Source: Pseudonocardia endophytica
GTDB taxonomy: Bacteria > Actinomycetota > Actinomycetes > Mycobacteriales > Pseudonocardiaceae
NCBI RefSeq assembly: GCF_004339565.1
Contig: NZ_SMFZ01000001.1
Span: 3,658,001-3,722,000, forward strand
Direction of reading: 5' to 3'
DNA: 64,000 nt
Shown: in pieces, positions 15,959 through 24,670 of the stretch
Layout: each line of letters opens with the position of its first letter
How positions within the stretch are numbered: position 1 is the first letter of the stretch
The notes under the pieces: model-generated
The model's input: the letters and a program-made list of their open reading frames with translations, nothing else
Database searches by the model: none
What the model was told of the DNA's origin: nothing
Made by a program: the position numbers and the translations under genes

Positions 15959-17614
15959 TCAGCCGGTCTGCTCGCCGTCGAACAGGTCGGCGCGGACGGC
16001 GACGAACTGTCCCGTGACGCGCTCGGTGCCGGGAACGACGGCCGCCCCCGGCGGGAGCGTCGGGTCGGCCTGCTCGTGCACGAGGACGTAGCGGCCGGTC
16101 GAGAGCAGCTGGTCGCGGACCGGGCGGAGGTCGAAGATCAGGTCCGGTTCCGGTGCGCCGCACCGCGTCGGCGAGGCCATCCAGTCCCGGTAGGACAGGT
16201 GGGCGCCGATCGGGCTGTGCGCGGTCAGCGCGTCGCAGGGGGCGAGGGTGTCGTCGGCGAGCCGGTTCGTGTCGATGTAGCGCTGCCGGTCGGGGTCGTC
16301 GAGCTCGAGGTACCGCATCACCATCCCGGCCTGCCCGCCGCCGACGAGCACCGGGCGACCGAGCTTCGCGCGCAACCGGTCGATCTCGGCGGACACCGCG
16401 GGCAGGAACGCCGCGTCACGCAGGTGCACCCGGTTGCGGCGCTCCACCCACGGCGGGCTGAAGCCGGCTGGCGTCCCCGGCACGACGAGATCGGGCGCCC
16501 ATGCCGGCTGGCCCGCCGAGTCCTGGAGCATCGTCTGGCCCAGCCCGATCACCTGGGCACCGACCAGCACCGCCGCGAGCCCGACCGCGACCCGACGGCC
16601 GTACCGCTCGGCGGCACGCACGAACCCGACGCCGGCGAGCAGCCCGATCACGGCGACCGACGGGACGAAGAACCGGCCGGCCATCATCAGGTCCCCGCCG
16701 GAGAACACCGCTGCCGCGACGCCGGCCGCGGCGAACGCCCACAGCACCGTCTCGACGGCCGGTCGGCGGCCCCGGTGCAGGAACGCCCCGGCCAGTGCCA
16801 CGACGATGACGACCACCGTGACCGGGCGGAGCAGCCAACGGTCGAAGTAGGTCAGCCCGCGCAGGACCGTGTCGGCGACCGGCGCACCGGTCTTCGCGAC
16901 GACCGGCTGCGGGACCGGGTGACCGGTGTAGCCCCACCGGACCAGCGCGACCGCGATGCCGACGGCGGCCGCCACGGCGACCAACACCGCCAGCCTGCGG
17001 ACCGCGTCCGGATACCGCCGCAGGAGAACGCCGGCACCGACCAGGCCGGCGATCAGCACGAACCCGGCCTCGGGCCGGACGAGCGTCTGGGCCAGCGCGA
17101 CCGCGGTGAACGCCACCAGCACGCCGGACCCGGTCCCCCGTTCCAGGACGCGCACCGTGACGGCGGCGGCCAGGAGCAGCACGAACGCGGCCAGCGACGT
17201 CTCCAGCCCACCGAACGACCAGTGGACGAGATAGGCCCCGGTCCCGACGATCAGCGCGGCCGGTGCGGCTGCCCCCCGCTGCAACCGCTCCGCGAGCACG
17301 GCGGCGAGCACGGTCGTCGCCGCCCCGAACAGCACGCCGACGAGCAGCCCGACGATCGGCACCGGCAGCGACGTCGCGAGCGTGACCACGGCCAGCACGA
17401 GCACGTGCAGCAGGCTCGACGACTGCTCGACCGGGTCGCCGTTGTAGTTCTCGATCGCCCCGGTCGCGAGCAGGCGGTCCACCACACCGAACGTGATGTA
17501 CGAGTCGTCCAGCCCGGCGGGGCCGAACAGCAGCAGACCGGCACCGACGAGGAGCCCGGGACCGGCCCAGGCAACGGCGGGGAGCGCCCGGCTCCGCAAC
17601 TGGGACTGGACCAC
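15959..17614 (-). CDS. GT-C membrane glycosyltransferase, AftB-like arabinofuranosyltransferase family
   Basis: This 551-residue polytopic membrane protein has about ten hydrophobic segments in its first 400 residues and a soluble C-terminal domain. The acidic loop after the first membrane segment reads LDDSYITF, the GT-C catalytic-type motif. Further on is GGDLMMAGRFFVP, a pattern I associate with AftB-like arabinofuranosyltransferases that use decaprenyl-phosphoarabinose. By family it would add terminal arabinose to cell-wall arabinogalactan or lipoarabinomannan. The GTG start has no clear ribosome site, and a TACTCT box lies just upstream, so a leaderless transcript is possible. The exact linkage made is not predictable. 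Confidence 0.65.
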   Translation of the reverse strand: MVQSQLRSRALPAVAWAGPGLLVGAGLLLFGPAGLDDSYITFGVVDRLLATGAIENYNGDPVEQSSSLLHVLVLAVVTLATSLPVPIVGLLVGVLFGAATTVLAAVLAERLQRGAAAPAALIVGTGAYLVHWSFGGLETSLAAFVLLLAAAVTVRVLERGTGSGVLVAFTAVALAQTLVRPEAGFVLIAGLVGAGVLLRRYPDAVRRLAVLVAVAAAVGIAVALVRWGYTGHPVPQPVVAKTGAPVADTVLRGLTYFDRWLLRPVTVVVIVVALAGAFLHRGRRPAVETVLWAFAAAGVAAAVFSGGDLMMAGRFFVPSVAVIGLLAGVGFVRAAERYGRRVAVGLAAVLVGAQVIGLGQTMLQDSAGQPAWAPDLVVPGTPAGFSPPWVERRNRVHLRDAAFLPAVSAEIDRLRAKLGRPVLVGGGQAGMVMRYLELDDPDRQRYIDTNRLADDTLAPCDALTAHSPIGAHLSYRDWMASPTRCGAPEPDLIFDLRPVRDQLLSTGRYVLVHEQADPTLPPGAAVVPGTERVTGQFVAVRADLFDGEQTG

Positions 17615-17770
17615 CCGAAGAGAGTAGAGGTGGACGTCGACGACGAATGCCGCGTGGCTCGACGAGCCGGACTGCAGGTGCCGAACGAGCGCCCGACGGC
17701 GGACGGGCGGCCCGACGGGACCTGACGACGGGTCGTCGCGGTCCGGCGGTGATCCATGGCGGAGGCGCTG

Positions 17771-18955
17771 TCAACGGGCGTCCGGCACCCCGTCGAAGTC
17801 GGGAAGCTCGATCCCGTTGATCGCGCGCTCGGCCAGCGCCATGATCGCGTCCATGTCCGGCTCCTGCGGCGGCGGCGCGTCCGGGTCGGGGGCCGCGAGA
17901 CTGCTGACGTGCAGCCGTCCGATCTCCTGGTTGGCCTCGACGAACGGGCGCATCCGCTCCTCGTAGCGCGCGAACCCGACCTCCGGGTCCCACCCGGCGG
18001 CGGCCAGTTCGCCGGCCAGCAGGTACGCGCCGACCAGGGCGATCCCGGTGCCCTGACCGGACATCGGCGACGCGCAGCACGCCGCGTCCCCGATCAGCCC
18101 CACGCGGCCGCTCGACCAGCGGTCCATCACCACCTGAGCGACCTGGTCGAGGTAGAAGTCCGGGGCGTCGTCGAGGTGCGCCAGTATCCGCGGGGTCTCC
18201 CACCCGAAGCCGTCCATCCGCTCGCGCAGCAGGCGCTTCTGTGCGTCGACGTCCCGGTGGTCGACGTCGAAGTCGGCCGCCGAGAACGACAGCATCGCGA
18301 TCGCCCGGCTGCTGTCCCCGACGGGCCGCAGGCCTGCCGAGCGGCCCGCCTCCTGGTAGTCGATCAGCCAGCGGTCCAGCCCGAACTCGTTGGGCACGGT
18401 GTAGAACGCCAGCACCAGCCCCAGGTGGTGGACGAACTTCTCGTGGTCGCCGACGACCATCGCCCGCAGCGGGGAGTGCAGCCCGTCCGCGCCGATCACC
18501 AGGTCGAACCGTCGCTCGTCGCCGCTCGCGAACGTGACGTCGACGCCGTCGGCGTCCTGGGTGAGCTCGGCGATCCGGTCGCCGAAGACGTACTCGACGC
18601 CGTCGCGGGTGTCGTCGTAGAGCACCCGGGACATGTTCCCGCGCAGGATCTCGATCTCCGCGATGTACCCGTCGCCGCCGTCGTCGGAGGCGCTGTAGGT
18701 CTCCAGCACGTTCCCGTCGACGTCCACCGTGTACGCGCCCGCGGTGTCGGTGCAGGCCGCACGGATCTGCGCGTCCAGCCCCATCCGCCGGATGACCTCC
18801 TTGGCCACCCCGCGCGCGTCCACCGCCTGGCCCCCCGGACGCAGCTCGGGGGCCCGCTCGACCACGGTCACCTCGGCACCCCGCCGCTGCAGCCAGTGGG
18901 CCAGCGCGGGGCCCGCGATGCTCGCCCCGGCGATCAACACCCTGTTGCCACTCAT
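17771..18955 (-). CDS. FAD-dependent aromatic-ring-type monooxygenase
   Basis: This 394-residue class A flavin monooxygenase has the N-terminal dinucleotide fold GASIAGPALAHWLQRRG, a central DLVIGADGLHSPLR motif and the second FAD motif LIGDAACCASPMSGQGTG (about residue 290). The overall pattern resembles the PHBH/TetX-like group that hydroxylates aromatics or inactivates antibiotics. The ATG at 18955 starts the Rossmann fold; the frame extends far upstream but without family sequence. The PfpI/DJ-1 gene precedes it by 107 bases on the same strand. The substrate is unknown. Confidence 0.9.
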   Translation of the reverse strand: MSGNRVLIAGASIAGPALAHWLQRRGAEVTVVERAPELRPGGQAVDARGVAKEVIRRMGLDAQIRAACTDTAGAYTVDVDGNVLETYSASDDGGDGYIAEIEILRGNMSRVLYDDTRDGVEYVFGDRIAELTQDADGVDVTFASGDERRFDLVIGADGLHSPLRAMVVGDHEKFVHHLGLVLAFYTVPNEFGLDRWLIDYQEAGRSAGLRPVGDSSRAIAMLSFSAADFDVDHRDVDAQKRLLRERMDGFGWETPRILAHLDDAPDFYLDQVAQVVMDRWSSGRVGLIGDAACCASPMSGQGTGIALVGAYLLAGELAAAGWDPEVGFARYEERMRPFVEANQEIGRLHVSSLAAPDPDAPPPQEPDMDAIMALAERAINGIELPDFDGVPDAR

Positions 18956-19062
18956 TCCCGTGCCCCTCACTCGCCGTCCCGGATCGCGGTCGTGATCCCA
19001 GGGGCAATGACGGGTCCACCGGCCGGAAGTAATCGGTGCCGCGGAATTGTCCGAATGGACCG

Positions 19063-19773
19063 TCAGGACGCTCCACCCTCGACGTCCGCGACGATGCGTT
19101 CCGCCAGCCGTTCCGACGAGAACGGGTTCTGTCCGGTGTAGAGATTGCGGTCCACGACCACGTGCGGGCGCAGCGGCAGAAGTGCCTTGGAATAGTCGGC
19201 GCCGTTCTCCTTGAGCCGGTCCTCGAGATACCAGGGCGCCTTCCACCCGAACGTGTTCAGGCGTTCCTCGGCGTTGGACAGCCCGGTCATCCGGTAGCCG
19301 GCGAACGGCCAGGAACCGTCGTCGGCGCGAGCGGCCAGCGCCGCCGCCGGGGAGTGGCACAGCAGGGCCAGCGGACGGCCCGACGTCACTCGCCGGGTCA
19401 GCAGGGCTCCGGAGACCGGGTCGTACGCGAGGTCCTCCATCGGGCCGTGCCCGCCCGGGTAGAACACGACGTCGAACGCGGACTCGTCGACGTCGGCAAG
19501 CACGACCGGACTGTCCAACCGGGACCGGATGGAGTCCAGATAGTCCGCGATCTCCCGGATCTTCGCGGGACGACCGGCCGTGCGCCCCATGCTGAGCTCG
19601 TCGAGCGTGGGCGCCACGCCACCCGGTGTCGCGACGGTGATGTCCCACCCGGCCGCCGTGAAGATCTTGTGGGGCATCGCGAGCTCCTCGCCCCAGTAAC
19701 CGGACGGATGGACCGTGCCGTCCTTGAGCGTCCAGCGGTCGGCCGCGGTGACGACGAACAGCACCGAGGTCAT
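19063..19773 (-). CDS. type 1 glutamine amidotransferase-like (DJ-1/PfpI, Hsp31-type) protein
   Basis: This 236-residue protein has the DJ-1/PfpI fold with the nucleophile elbow LLCHSP (C139, H140) and the acidic partner in YWGEE (E29 or E30). The extra PHKIFTAAGW and FYPGGHGPMEDL segments match the Hsp31-like branch, often annotated as glyoxalase III or chaperone. It may detoxify reactive carbonyls such as methylglyoxal. Its ATG overlaps the stop of the Old Yellow Enzyme gene (ATGA), so the two are translationally coupled. That fits a reactive-electrophile stress operon controlled by the divergent TetR. Confidence 0.88.
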   Translation of the reverse strand: MTSVLFVVTAADRWTLKDGTVHPSGYWGEELAMPHKIFTAAGWDITVATPGGVAPTLDELSMGRTAGRPAKIREIADYLDSIRSRLDSPVVLADVDESAFDVVFYPGGHGPMEDLAYDPVSGALLTRRVTSGRPLALLCHSPAAALAARADDGSWPFAGYRMTGLSNAEERLNTFGWKAPWYLEDRLKENGADYSKALLPLRPHVVVDRNLYTGQNPFSSERLAERIVADVEGGAS

Positions 19774-21035
19774 CGTGCGTTCTCCTTCACGGTGCGCGTG
19801 GCGGTGCGGACAGGCAGCCAGGCCCGGTAGCGGCGCAGCGCCGCGCGGCGGCGGACCTGTTCCGCGACGAGTGCGAGTGCCGCCGGGAGGTGCGGCGCCG
19901 GGCGGGCGCCCCGGGCGAGACGGCGCAGTCGGACCCGGACGCGGGCCATGCCAGCGGCGGAGGCGAGCGCCTTGTTCGACCAGGTCACGGGCCGCATCGG
20001 CGCGGCGGTGGGTCGGCCGTCGCGCCAGCGGTCCGGCAGGTCAGGGGTGACGGCCAGCGCCGTGCCCATCCCGACGACGGCGACGCCCTCCGCCAGTGCC
20101 TCGTCGGCGGCCTCGCGGCGGGTGACACCGCCGGTGAGCATCAGGGGCAGCGGGCTCGTCGCGACGAGGTCGGTCGCCAGGTCGAGGAAGTAGGCCTCCC
20201 GGGCACGGGTGCGGTCGTCGGCCGGGCGTCCGGTCATGGCCGGACTCTCGTAGCTGCCGCCGGAGAGCTCGACGAGGTCGACGCCCAGCGGCTCGAGCCA
20301 CGCGATCACCCGGCGGGCGTCGTCGGCCTCGAACCCGCCGCGCTGGAAATCGGCGGAGTTGAGCTTCACCGCGACGGCGAACGTCGGCGAGACGGCGGCA
20401 CGCACGGCACGGACGACGTCGAGCAGCAGGCGGGCGCGGTTCTCCAGGCTGCCGCCCCACTCGTCGGTGCGACGGTTGGCGAGCGGCGAGAGGAACTGCG
20501 ACAGCAGGTAACCGTGCGCGGCGTGGATCTCGACGCCGTCGAACCCGGCCAGCTCGGCGCGCCCGGCGGTGACGGCGAACCGTGCGACCGTGTCGGCGAT
20601 CTGCTCCGCGGTCATCGCGACCGGTGTGCCGAACCGGCTGCTCTGCCTGCCCAGGTCGACACCGACCGCCGACGGGCCCCACACCACACCCGGCATGTCC
20701 GCCTCGACCTGACGGCCGGGGTGGTTGATCTGCATCCACATCGCGGCACCACCGGCCCTGCCCGCCATGGCCCACTCGGCGAACGGCTCCACGGGGGCGG
20801 CGTCGTCGAGCACGACTCCGGCCGGACCGGTCAGCGCCTCGGCGTCGACCATGACGTTCCCGGTGATCAGCAGTCCGGCTCCGCCGGTCCCCCACCGCCG
20901 GTACAGCTCGACCAGCCGCCGGTCCGGCAGCTGCCCGTGGCCGGCCATGTTCTCCTCCATCGCCGCCTTCGCGATGCGGTTGGGCAGCACCGACCCGGAC
21001 GGCAGGTGCAGCGGCACGAACAGGTTGCTGGTCAC
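19770..21035 (-). CDS. NADH:flavin oxidoreductase, Old Yellow Enzyme family
   Basis: This 421-residue FMN enzyme of the OYE family would reduce activated alkenes such as enals, enones or nitro compounds. It shows LPNRIAKAAMEE at the N-terminus, the substrate motif EIHAAHGYLLSQFLSP, RRTDEWGGS and the phosphate-binding LTGGVTRR. The GTG at 21035 is chosen because AGGAGG lies 7 bases before it; the longer frame upstream has no family match. The last segment after about residue 360 is Arg/Ala-rich. A TetR gene diverges from it across an 81-base spacer with repeats. Confidence 0.9.
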   Translation of the reverse strand: MTSNLFVPLHLPSGSVLPNRIAKAAMEENMAGHGQLPDRRLVELYRRWGTGGAGLLITGNVMVDAEALTGPAGVVLDDAAPVEPFAEWAMAGRAGGAAMWMQINHPGRQVEADMPGVVWGPSAVGVDLGRQSSRFGTPVAMTAEQIADTVARFAVTAGRAELAGFDGVEIHAAHGYLLSQFLSPLANRRTDEWGGSLENRARLLLDVVRAVRAAVSPTFAVAVKLNSADFQRGGFEADDARRVIAWLEPLGVDLVELSGGSYESPAMTGRPADDRTRAREAYFLDLATDLVATSPLPLMLTGGVTRREAADEALAEGVAVVGMGTALAVTPDLPDRWRDGRPTAAPMRPVTWSNKALASAAGMARVRVRLRRLARGARPAPHLPAALALVAEQVRRRAALRRYRAWLPVRTATRTVKENAR

Positions 21036-21054
21036 CGGATTCCCTCCTAACATG

Positions 21055-21102
21055 ATGTGAACACTGCACACATTAGCGCTCGATGCGAGCACTGTAAACA
21101 TT
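21055..21102. promoter_or_regulatory. TetR operator region (inverted and direct repeats)
   Basis: An imperfect dyad ATGTG-N9-CACAT spans 21055-21073. Its core, GAACACTGCACACATT (21059-21074), recurs at 21087-21102 as GAGCACTGTAAACATT with 13 of 16 identities and a 28-base period. The block lies between the OYE and TetR starts in an unusually A+T-rich stretch, as expected for the shared operator/promoter. Confidence 0.6.
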
Positions 21103-21116
21103 GGAGTAGGTGACCC

Positions 21117-21686
21117 GTGCCGCAGCCGAGCACCCGGTACCACCACGGCAACCTGCGCGAGGCCTGCCTGACGGCCGCGCGGGAGCTCCTGGAGGAGGGC
21201 GGCAACTCCGAGCTGTCGTTGCGGGCGGTGGCCCGGCGAGCGGGGGTGTCGGCCACCGCGCCCTACCGCCACTTCGCCGACCGCGAGGCGTTGCTGTCCG
21301 GCGTCGCCGCGGAGGGCTACCTCGAGCTCGCCGCAACGCTCGCCGCCGCGCAGCCGTCGCCGTCGACGCCGGAGGATCTCGCCGACATCGGGATCGCGTA
21401 CGTCCGCTTCGCCCTGGACCACCCCGCGCTGTTCCGGGTGATGTTCGCCGAGCCGTGCGACCCGACCAGCCCGGAACGCGTCGCGGCCACGACGGCGATC
21501 AACGAGTACCTGCACCGGATCGTCCGACAGGCGCTGCCGGACTCCGACACGGACTCCATGGCGACGACACTCTGGGCGCTCGTCCACGGCATGGCGTTCC
21601 TGCATCTGGACGGCAAGTTCGACTCGTCCGCACCGGACGCGGTGGCCGGGAAGATCCACGCGGCCGTGCGGTCGCTCCGCGCGTGA
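21117..21686 (+). CDS. TetR family transcriptional regulator
   Basis: This 189-residue TetR protein starts at a GTG. The helix-turn-helix LSLRAVARRAGVSATAPYRHF is of the type with a C-terminal WHG-like domain (TetR_C_33 style). It diverges from the OYE/DJ-1 operon and probably represses it through the repeats in the 81-base spacer. The ligand may be an electrophile, by analogy with NemR-type repressors, but nothing in the sequence proves this. The LuxR-type regulator gene follows on the same strand after 71 bases. Confidence 0.88.
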   Translation: MPQPSTRYHHGNLREACLTAARELLEEGGNSELSLRAVARRAGVSATAPYRHFADREALLSGVAAEGYLELAATLAAAQPSPSTPEDLADIGIAYVRFALDHPALFRVMFAEPCDPTSPERVAATTAINEYLHRIVRQALPDSDTDSMATTLWALVHGMAFLHLDGKFDSSAPDAVAGKIHAAVRSLRA

Positions 21687-21757
21687 CCGCGAGACCGATC
21701 CGGACGTAACGGGCTCCACCCGGCGCGCGAGTCGTCCTGCAGAGCAGGGGGTACGAC

Positions 21758-24445
21758 GTGGTCGAGCCGTGGATCCGTCCGAGCGGTCCTCGTCCCGGGC
21801 CGCCGTTGGCCGGACGTGGTGCCGAACGGGCGGCGATCGTCGGGCGCGCACGTGACGTCGTCGACGGGCACCCTGCCGTCGTCTGGGTGGAGGGCGAGGC
21901 CGGAGCCGGGAAGTCCGCTCTGGTCGACGCCGTGGTCGGCGACCTGCCCGACGGGTTCGGGGTGCTCAGGGCCGAGGCGGACGAGCTCGACGTCGAGGAG
22001 CCGCTGGCGCTCGCCGCACAGCTCGGGGCGGGGGGCTCCGGCTCGGCCGGGCACGCCGCGTCGGAGCTCCTGCGCGGCTGGTCCGCGGCGCAGGACCGGG
22101 GACCGCTCGCCGTCGTCGTCGAGGACCTGCACTGGGCCGACCCGGACTCGCGGACGGCCCTGCTGGGTGCGGTCCGACGACTGGCCGGTGACCGGGTTCT
22201 CGTCGTCGTGACCAGCCGGCCCGGCGCAACGGACGGGTGGGCCCGCTTCGCTCTCGACGCCCGCCGTTGTCTACGGGTCGACGTCGGGGCGCTCACCGGG
22301 GCGGAGGTGGCCGAGCTGGGTGCCCTGCACGGCGTCGGTCTGGGCCCCGACGCCGCCGCCCGGCTGCACGCCCACACGGCGGGGCACGCCCTGCACGTCC
22401 GGACCCTGCTCACCGAGCTCTCGCCGGAACAGCTCACCCGTCGCGACGGTGTCCTGCCAGCGCCCCGTTCGCTGGCGGCGACCACGCTCGCCGCACTGAC
22501 CGCGCTGCCAGCACCCACCCGGGAGCTGGCGCTCGCCCTCGCGACGGTCGCCCGCCCGATCCCGTTGCCGACCGTGGCCCGGATCGCGGGGGTCGCCCCG
22601 GACGCCGCGGACGCGCTCGTGGCCTCCGGCCTGGCCAGGGTGCGCGACGGCGACGCGGGCGACGAGATCGCGTTCGCCCACCCGCTGCACCGGGTGGCGG
22701 TGTGGGACGACCTCGCGCCGTCGCGGCGGCGGGCGTGGCACCGGGCCGCGGCCCGGCATCTCGGGGCACGCGAATCGCTGATGCACCGGGTCGCGGCCGC
22801 CGAGGGTCCCGACGACGCGCTGGGCGCTGACCTCGAGATCGCCGCGACCGGCCTCGGCCGCGTTCCCGCAGCCCGGATGCTGCTCGCCGCGGCCGGTGTG
22901 TCCACAGGGGAGCGTGCTGAACGGCTCCTCCTCGACGCGGTCGCGCTGCTGGTCGCGGCCGGGCGTCACCGGCAGGCCGCCGCACACCGGCCCGCGGTCG
23001 AGTCCTGCGCGGACGGTCCCCACCGCGATCTCGTCCTCGGCATGCTCGACTGGGAGGCGGGGGACGCCGGTCCGGCCGAGGCCGCGCTGAGCCGGGCCGC
23101 CGCCCCCGGCGGGCCACCCGGGATCGTCACCGCCGCGACGGTCCGGCTCGCCGTCCTGCTCTACACCGCGGGCCGGGGCGACGAGGCGGTCGCCACGGCC
23201 GTACGCGCGCTGGCCATGCCGGGCCTGACCACGGAGGACGAGCGGGAGGCGTGGATCGCGCTCGCGGTCGGCGAGCAGATGCGATCCGGGGCGGTCGCCG
23301 GTCTCGCGCGGCTCGAGCCCCGGCTCCCTCCGGTCGTGGCCGACCCGGCGGACACCGACCTGCTCGTGGCCAGGGGCACGCTCGAGTTCTTCGCCGCCCG
23401 GCCGGCCCGTGCCGTCGCCGACCTGACCGCGGCCATCCAGCTCTCGCACGCCGCGCCGACGATGGCGGGCGACCGGCTCACCCGCGCCCACCTGCAGCTC
23501 GCGAACGCGCAGATCCTCACCGGGGACTGGGCGTCCGCCGCCATCCACGCCCGGCTCGCGTCCCGGCTCGTCGACGAGGAGGACCTGGTCTGGGTGCGCG
23601 CGCAGACCGAGGGCATCCACGCCCGCCTGGCCGGCTGCGTCCGCGGCGACTGGACCGCCGCCGAGGCACACCTGCGGGCCGCGGGCGAGGCGGTCGGGCA
23701 ACTGGGCAGCCTGGAGGCCGCGTTCACCACGCTGATCGCCCGCGCGCTCGTCGCCGACGCCAGGCAGGACCCGCGGGAGATCCTCACCGTGTTCGGCGGG
23801 CTGGTCGCCGGCGCCGCGCCGGTGCCCATGTCCACGGCTCTGACCTGGTGGCCGATGGTCGTCGACGCCGCGCTCGACGTCGGCGACACGGCGACCGCGG
23901 CGGAACTGCTGGCCCGGCTGCGGACCGCGGCCGAGGAGCGGTCGATCGACCTGCACGCGGTCGTCACCGGCCTGGGTGCCCGGCTCGACGAGGCCCGCGG
24001 CGACGTCGAGGGCGCGATCGCCGGTTACGAGCGGGCCACCGAGGCGCTGGGCCCGGAGGTCGTACTGCTCGACCGCGGCAAGCTCCTGCACCGGCACGGG
24101 AGGCTGTTGCTCGATCGAGGCGATCCGGCGAGCGCCCGGGAGCGGCTGGAGGCAGCGCTCGCCGTGTTCGGGCACGCGGCGCCCTACGAGGCCCGCGTCC
24201 GGCGCGACCTGGACCGGATCCGCGCGGCGAGCCCGTCGGTGCCGGTGCAGCGCGGCGCGGCAGAGCTGACCGAACGGGAACGCGAGGTGGTCGCGCTCGT
24301 CGCACGCGGGATGACGAACCGGGAGGTGGCCGCCGAGCTGTACGTCACCGACAAGGCCGTCGAGTACCACCTCGGCAACGTGTTCGCGAAGCTCGGGATC
24401 CGCTCCCGGCGCGCGCTCCGCGACCTGACCCCCGTCCCCCACTAG
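21758..24445 (+). CDS. LuxR family ATP-binding (LAL-type) transcriptional regulator
   Basis: This 895-residue large regulator has an N-terminal AAA/NTPase domain with Walker A GEAGAGKS (about residues 46-53) and a Walker B-like VVVEDLHWAD (about 125-135). A long helical, TPR-like middle follows. The C-terminal LuxR helix-turn-helix reads LTEREREVVALVARGMTNREVA (about 835-856). Length is typical of MalT/LAL regulators. It precedes, on the same strand, the small protein/MBL/MFS operon by 48 bases and may control it. Effector and targets are not predictable. The start is a GTG without an obvious strong ribosome site. Confidence 0.88.
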   Translation: MVEPWIRPSGPRPGPPLAGRGAERAAIVGRARDVVDGHPAVVWVEGEAGAGKSALVDAVVGDLPDGFGVLRAEADELDVEEPLALAAQLGAGGSGSAGHAASELLRGWSAAQDRGPLAVVVEDLHWADPDSRTALLGAVRRLAGDRVLVVVTSRPGATDGWARFALDARRCLRVDVGALTGAEVAELGALHGVGLGPDAAARLHAHTAGHALHVRTLLTELSPEQLTRRDGVLPAPRSLAATTLAALTALPAPTRELALALATVARPIPLPTVARIAGVAPDAADALVASGLARVRDGDAGDEIAFAHPLHRVAVWDDLAPSRRRAWHRAAARHLGARESLMHRVAAAEGPDDALGADLEIAATGLGRVPAARMLLAAAGVSTGERAERLLLDAVALLVAAGRHRQAAAHRPAVESCADGPHRDLVLGMLDWEAGDAGPAEAALSRAAAPGGPPGIVTAATVRLAVLLYTAGRGDEAVATAVRALAMPGLTTEDEREAWIALAVGEQMRSGAVAGLARLEPRLPPVVADPADTDLLVARGTLEFFAARPARAVADLTAAIQLSHAAPTMAGDRLTRAHLQLANAQILTGDWASAAIHARLASRLVDEEDLVWVRAQTEGIHARLAGCVRGDWTAAEAHLRAAGEAVGQLGSLEAAFTTLIARALVADARQDPREILTVFGGLVAGAAPVPMSTALTWWPMVVDAALDVGDTATAAELLARLRTAAEERSIDLHAVVTGLGARLDEARGDVEGAIAGYERATEALGPEVVLLDRGKLLHRHGRLLLDRGDPASARERLEAALAVFGHAAPYEARVRRDLDRIRAASPSVPVQRGAAELTEREREVVALVARGMTNREVAAELYVTDKAVEYHLGNVFAKLGIRSRRALRDLTPVPH

Positions 24446-24493
24446 GGAGTTTCCCCAGGGACGGCCCGCCCGCTCCGGCGCAGGCTCGCAGTC

Positions 24494-24670
24494 ATGGAAC
24501 TCGTCGTCGACGTCACCGAGACGGACGGCCGTCTGCAGGGCACCGTCCGGCGCCCGGCGTCCACCGTGACCCATCCCTTCTCCGGGACCCTCGAACTCCT
24601 GGCCTGCCTCGAACGGCTCGGCTGCGGCGAGGACACCGCCCGGACCCGTGCGACAGGAGAGACCTCATGA
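24494..24670 (+). CDS. small conserved-type protein (58 aa) coupled to MBL hydrolase
   Basis: This short gene encodes 58 residues (MELVVDVTETDG at the start, FSGTLELLACLERL in the middle). Its stop overlaps the ATG of the metallo-hydrolase (ATGA at 24667), a strong sign of a real, coupled gene. The FSGTLELLACLE helix resembles small actinobacterial proteins with an F-x-G-x-LELL pattern whose role is unknown to me. It lies just after the LuxR-type gene. No function is assigned. Confidence 0.65.
   Translation: MELVVDVTETDGRLQGTVRRPASTVTHPFSGTLELLACLERLGCGEDTARTRATGETS

Noticed and set aside
21036..21851. Extended N-terminus for the Old Yellow Enzyme frame
   Set aside because: The extension lies antisense to the TetR gene and lacks family sequence; AGGAGG places the start at the GTG at 21035.
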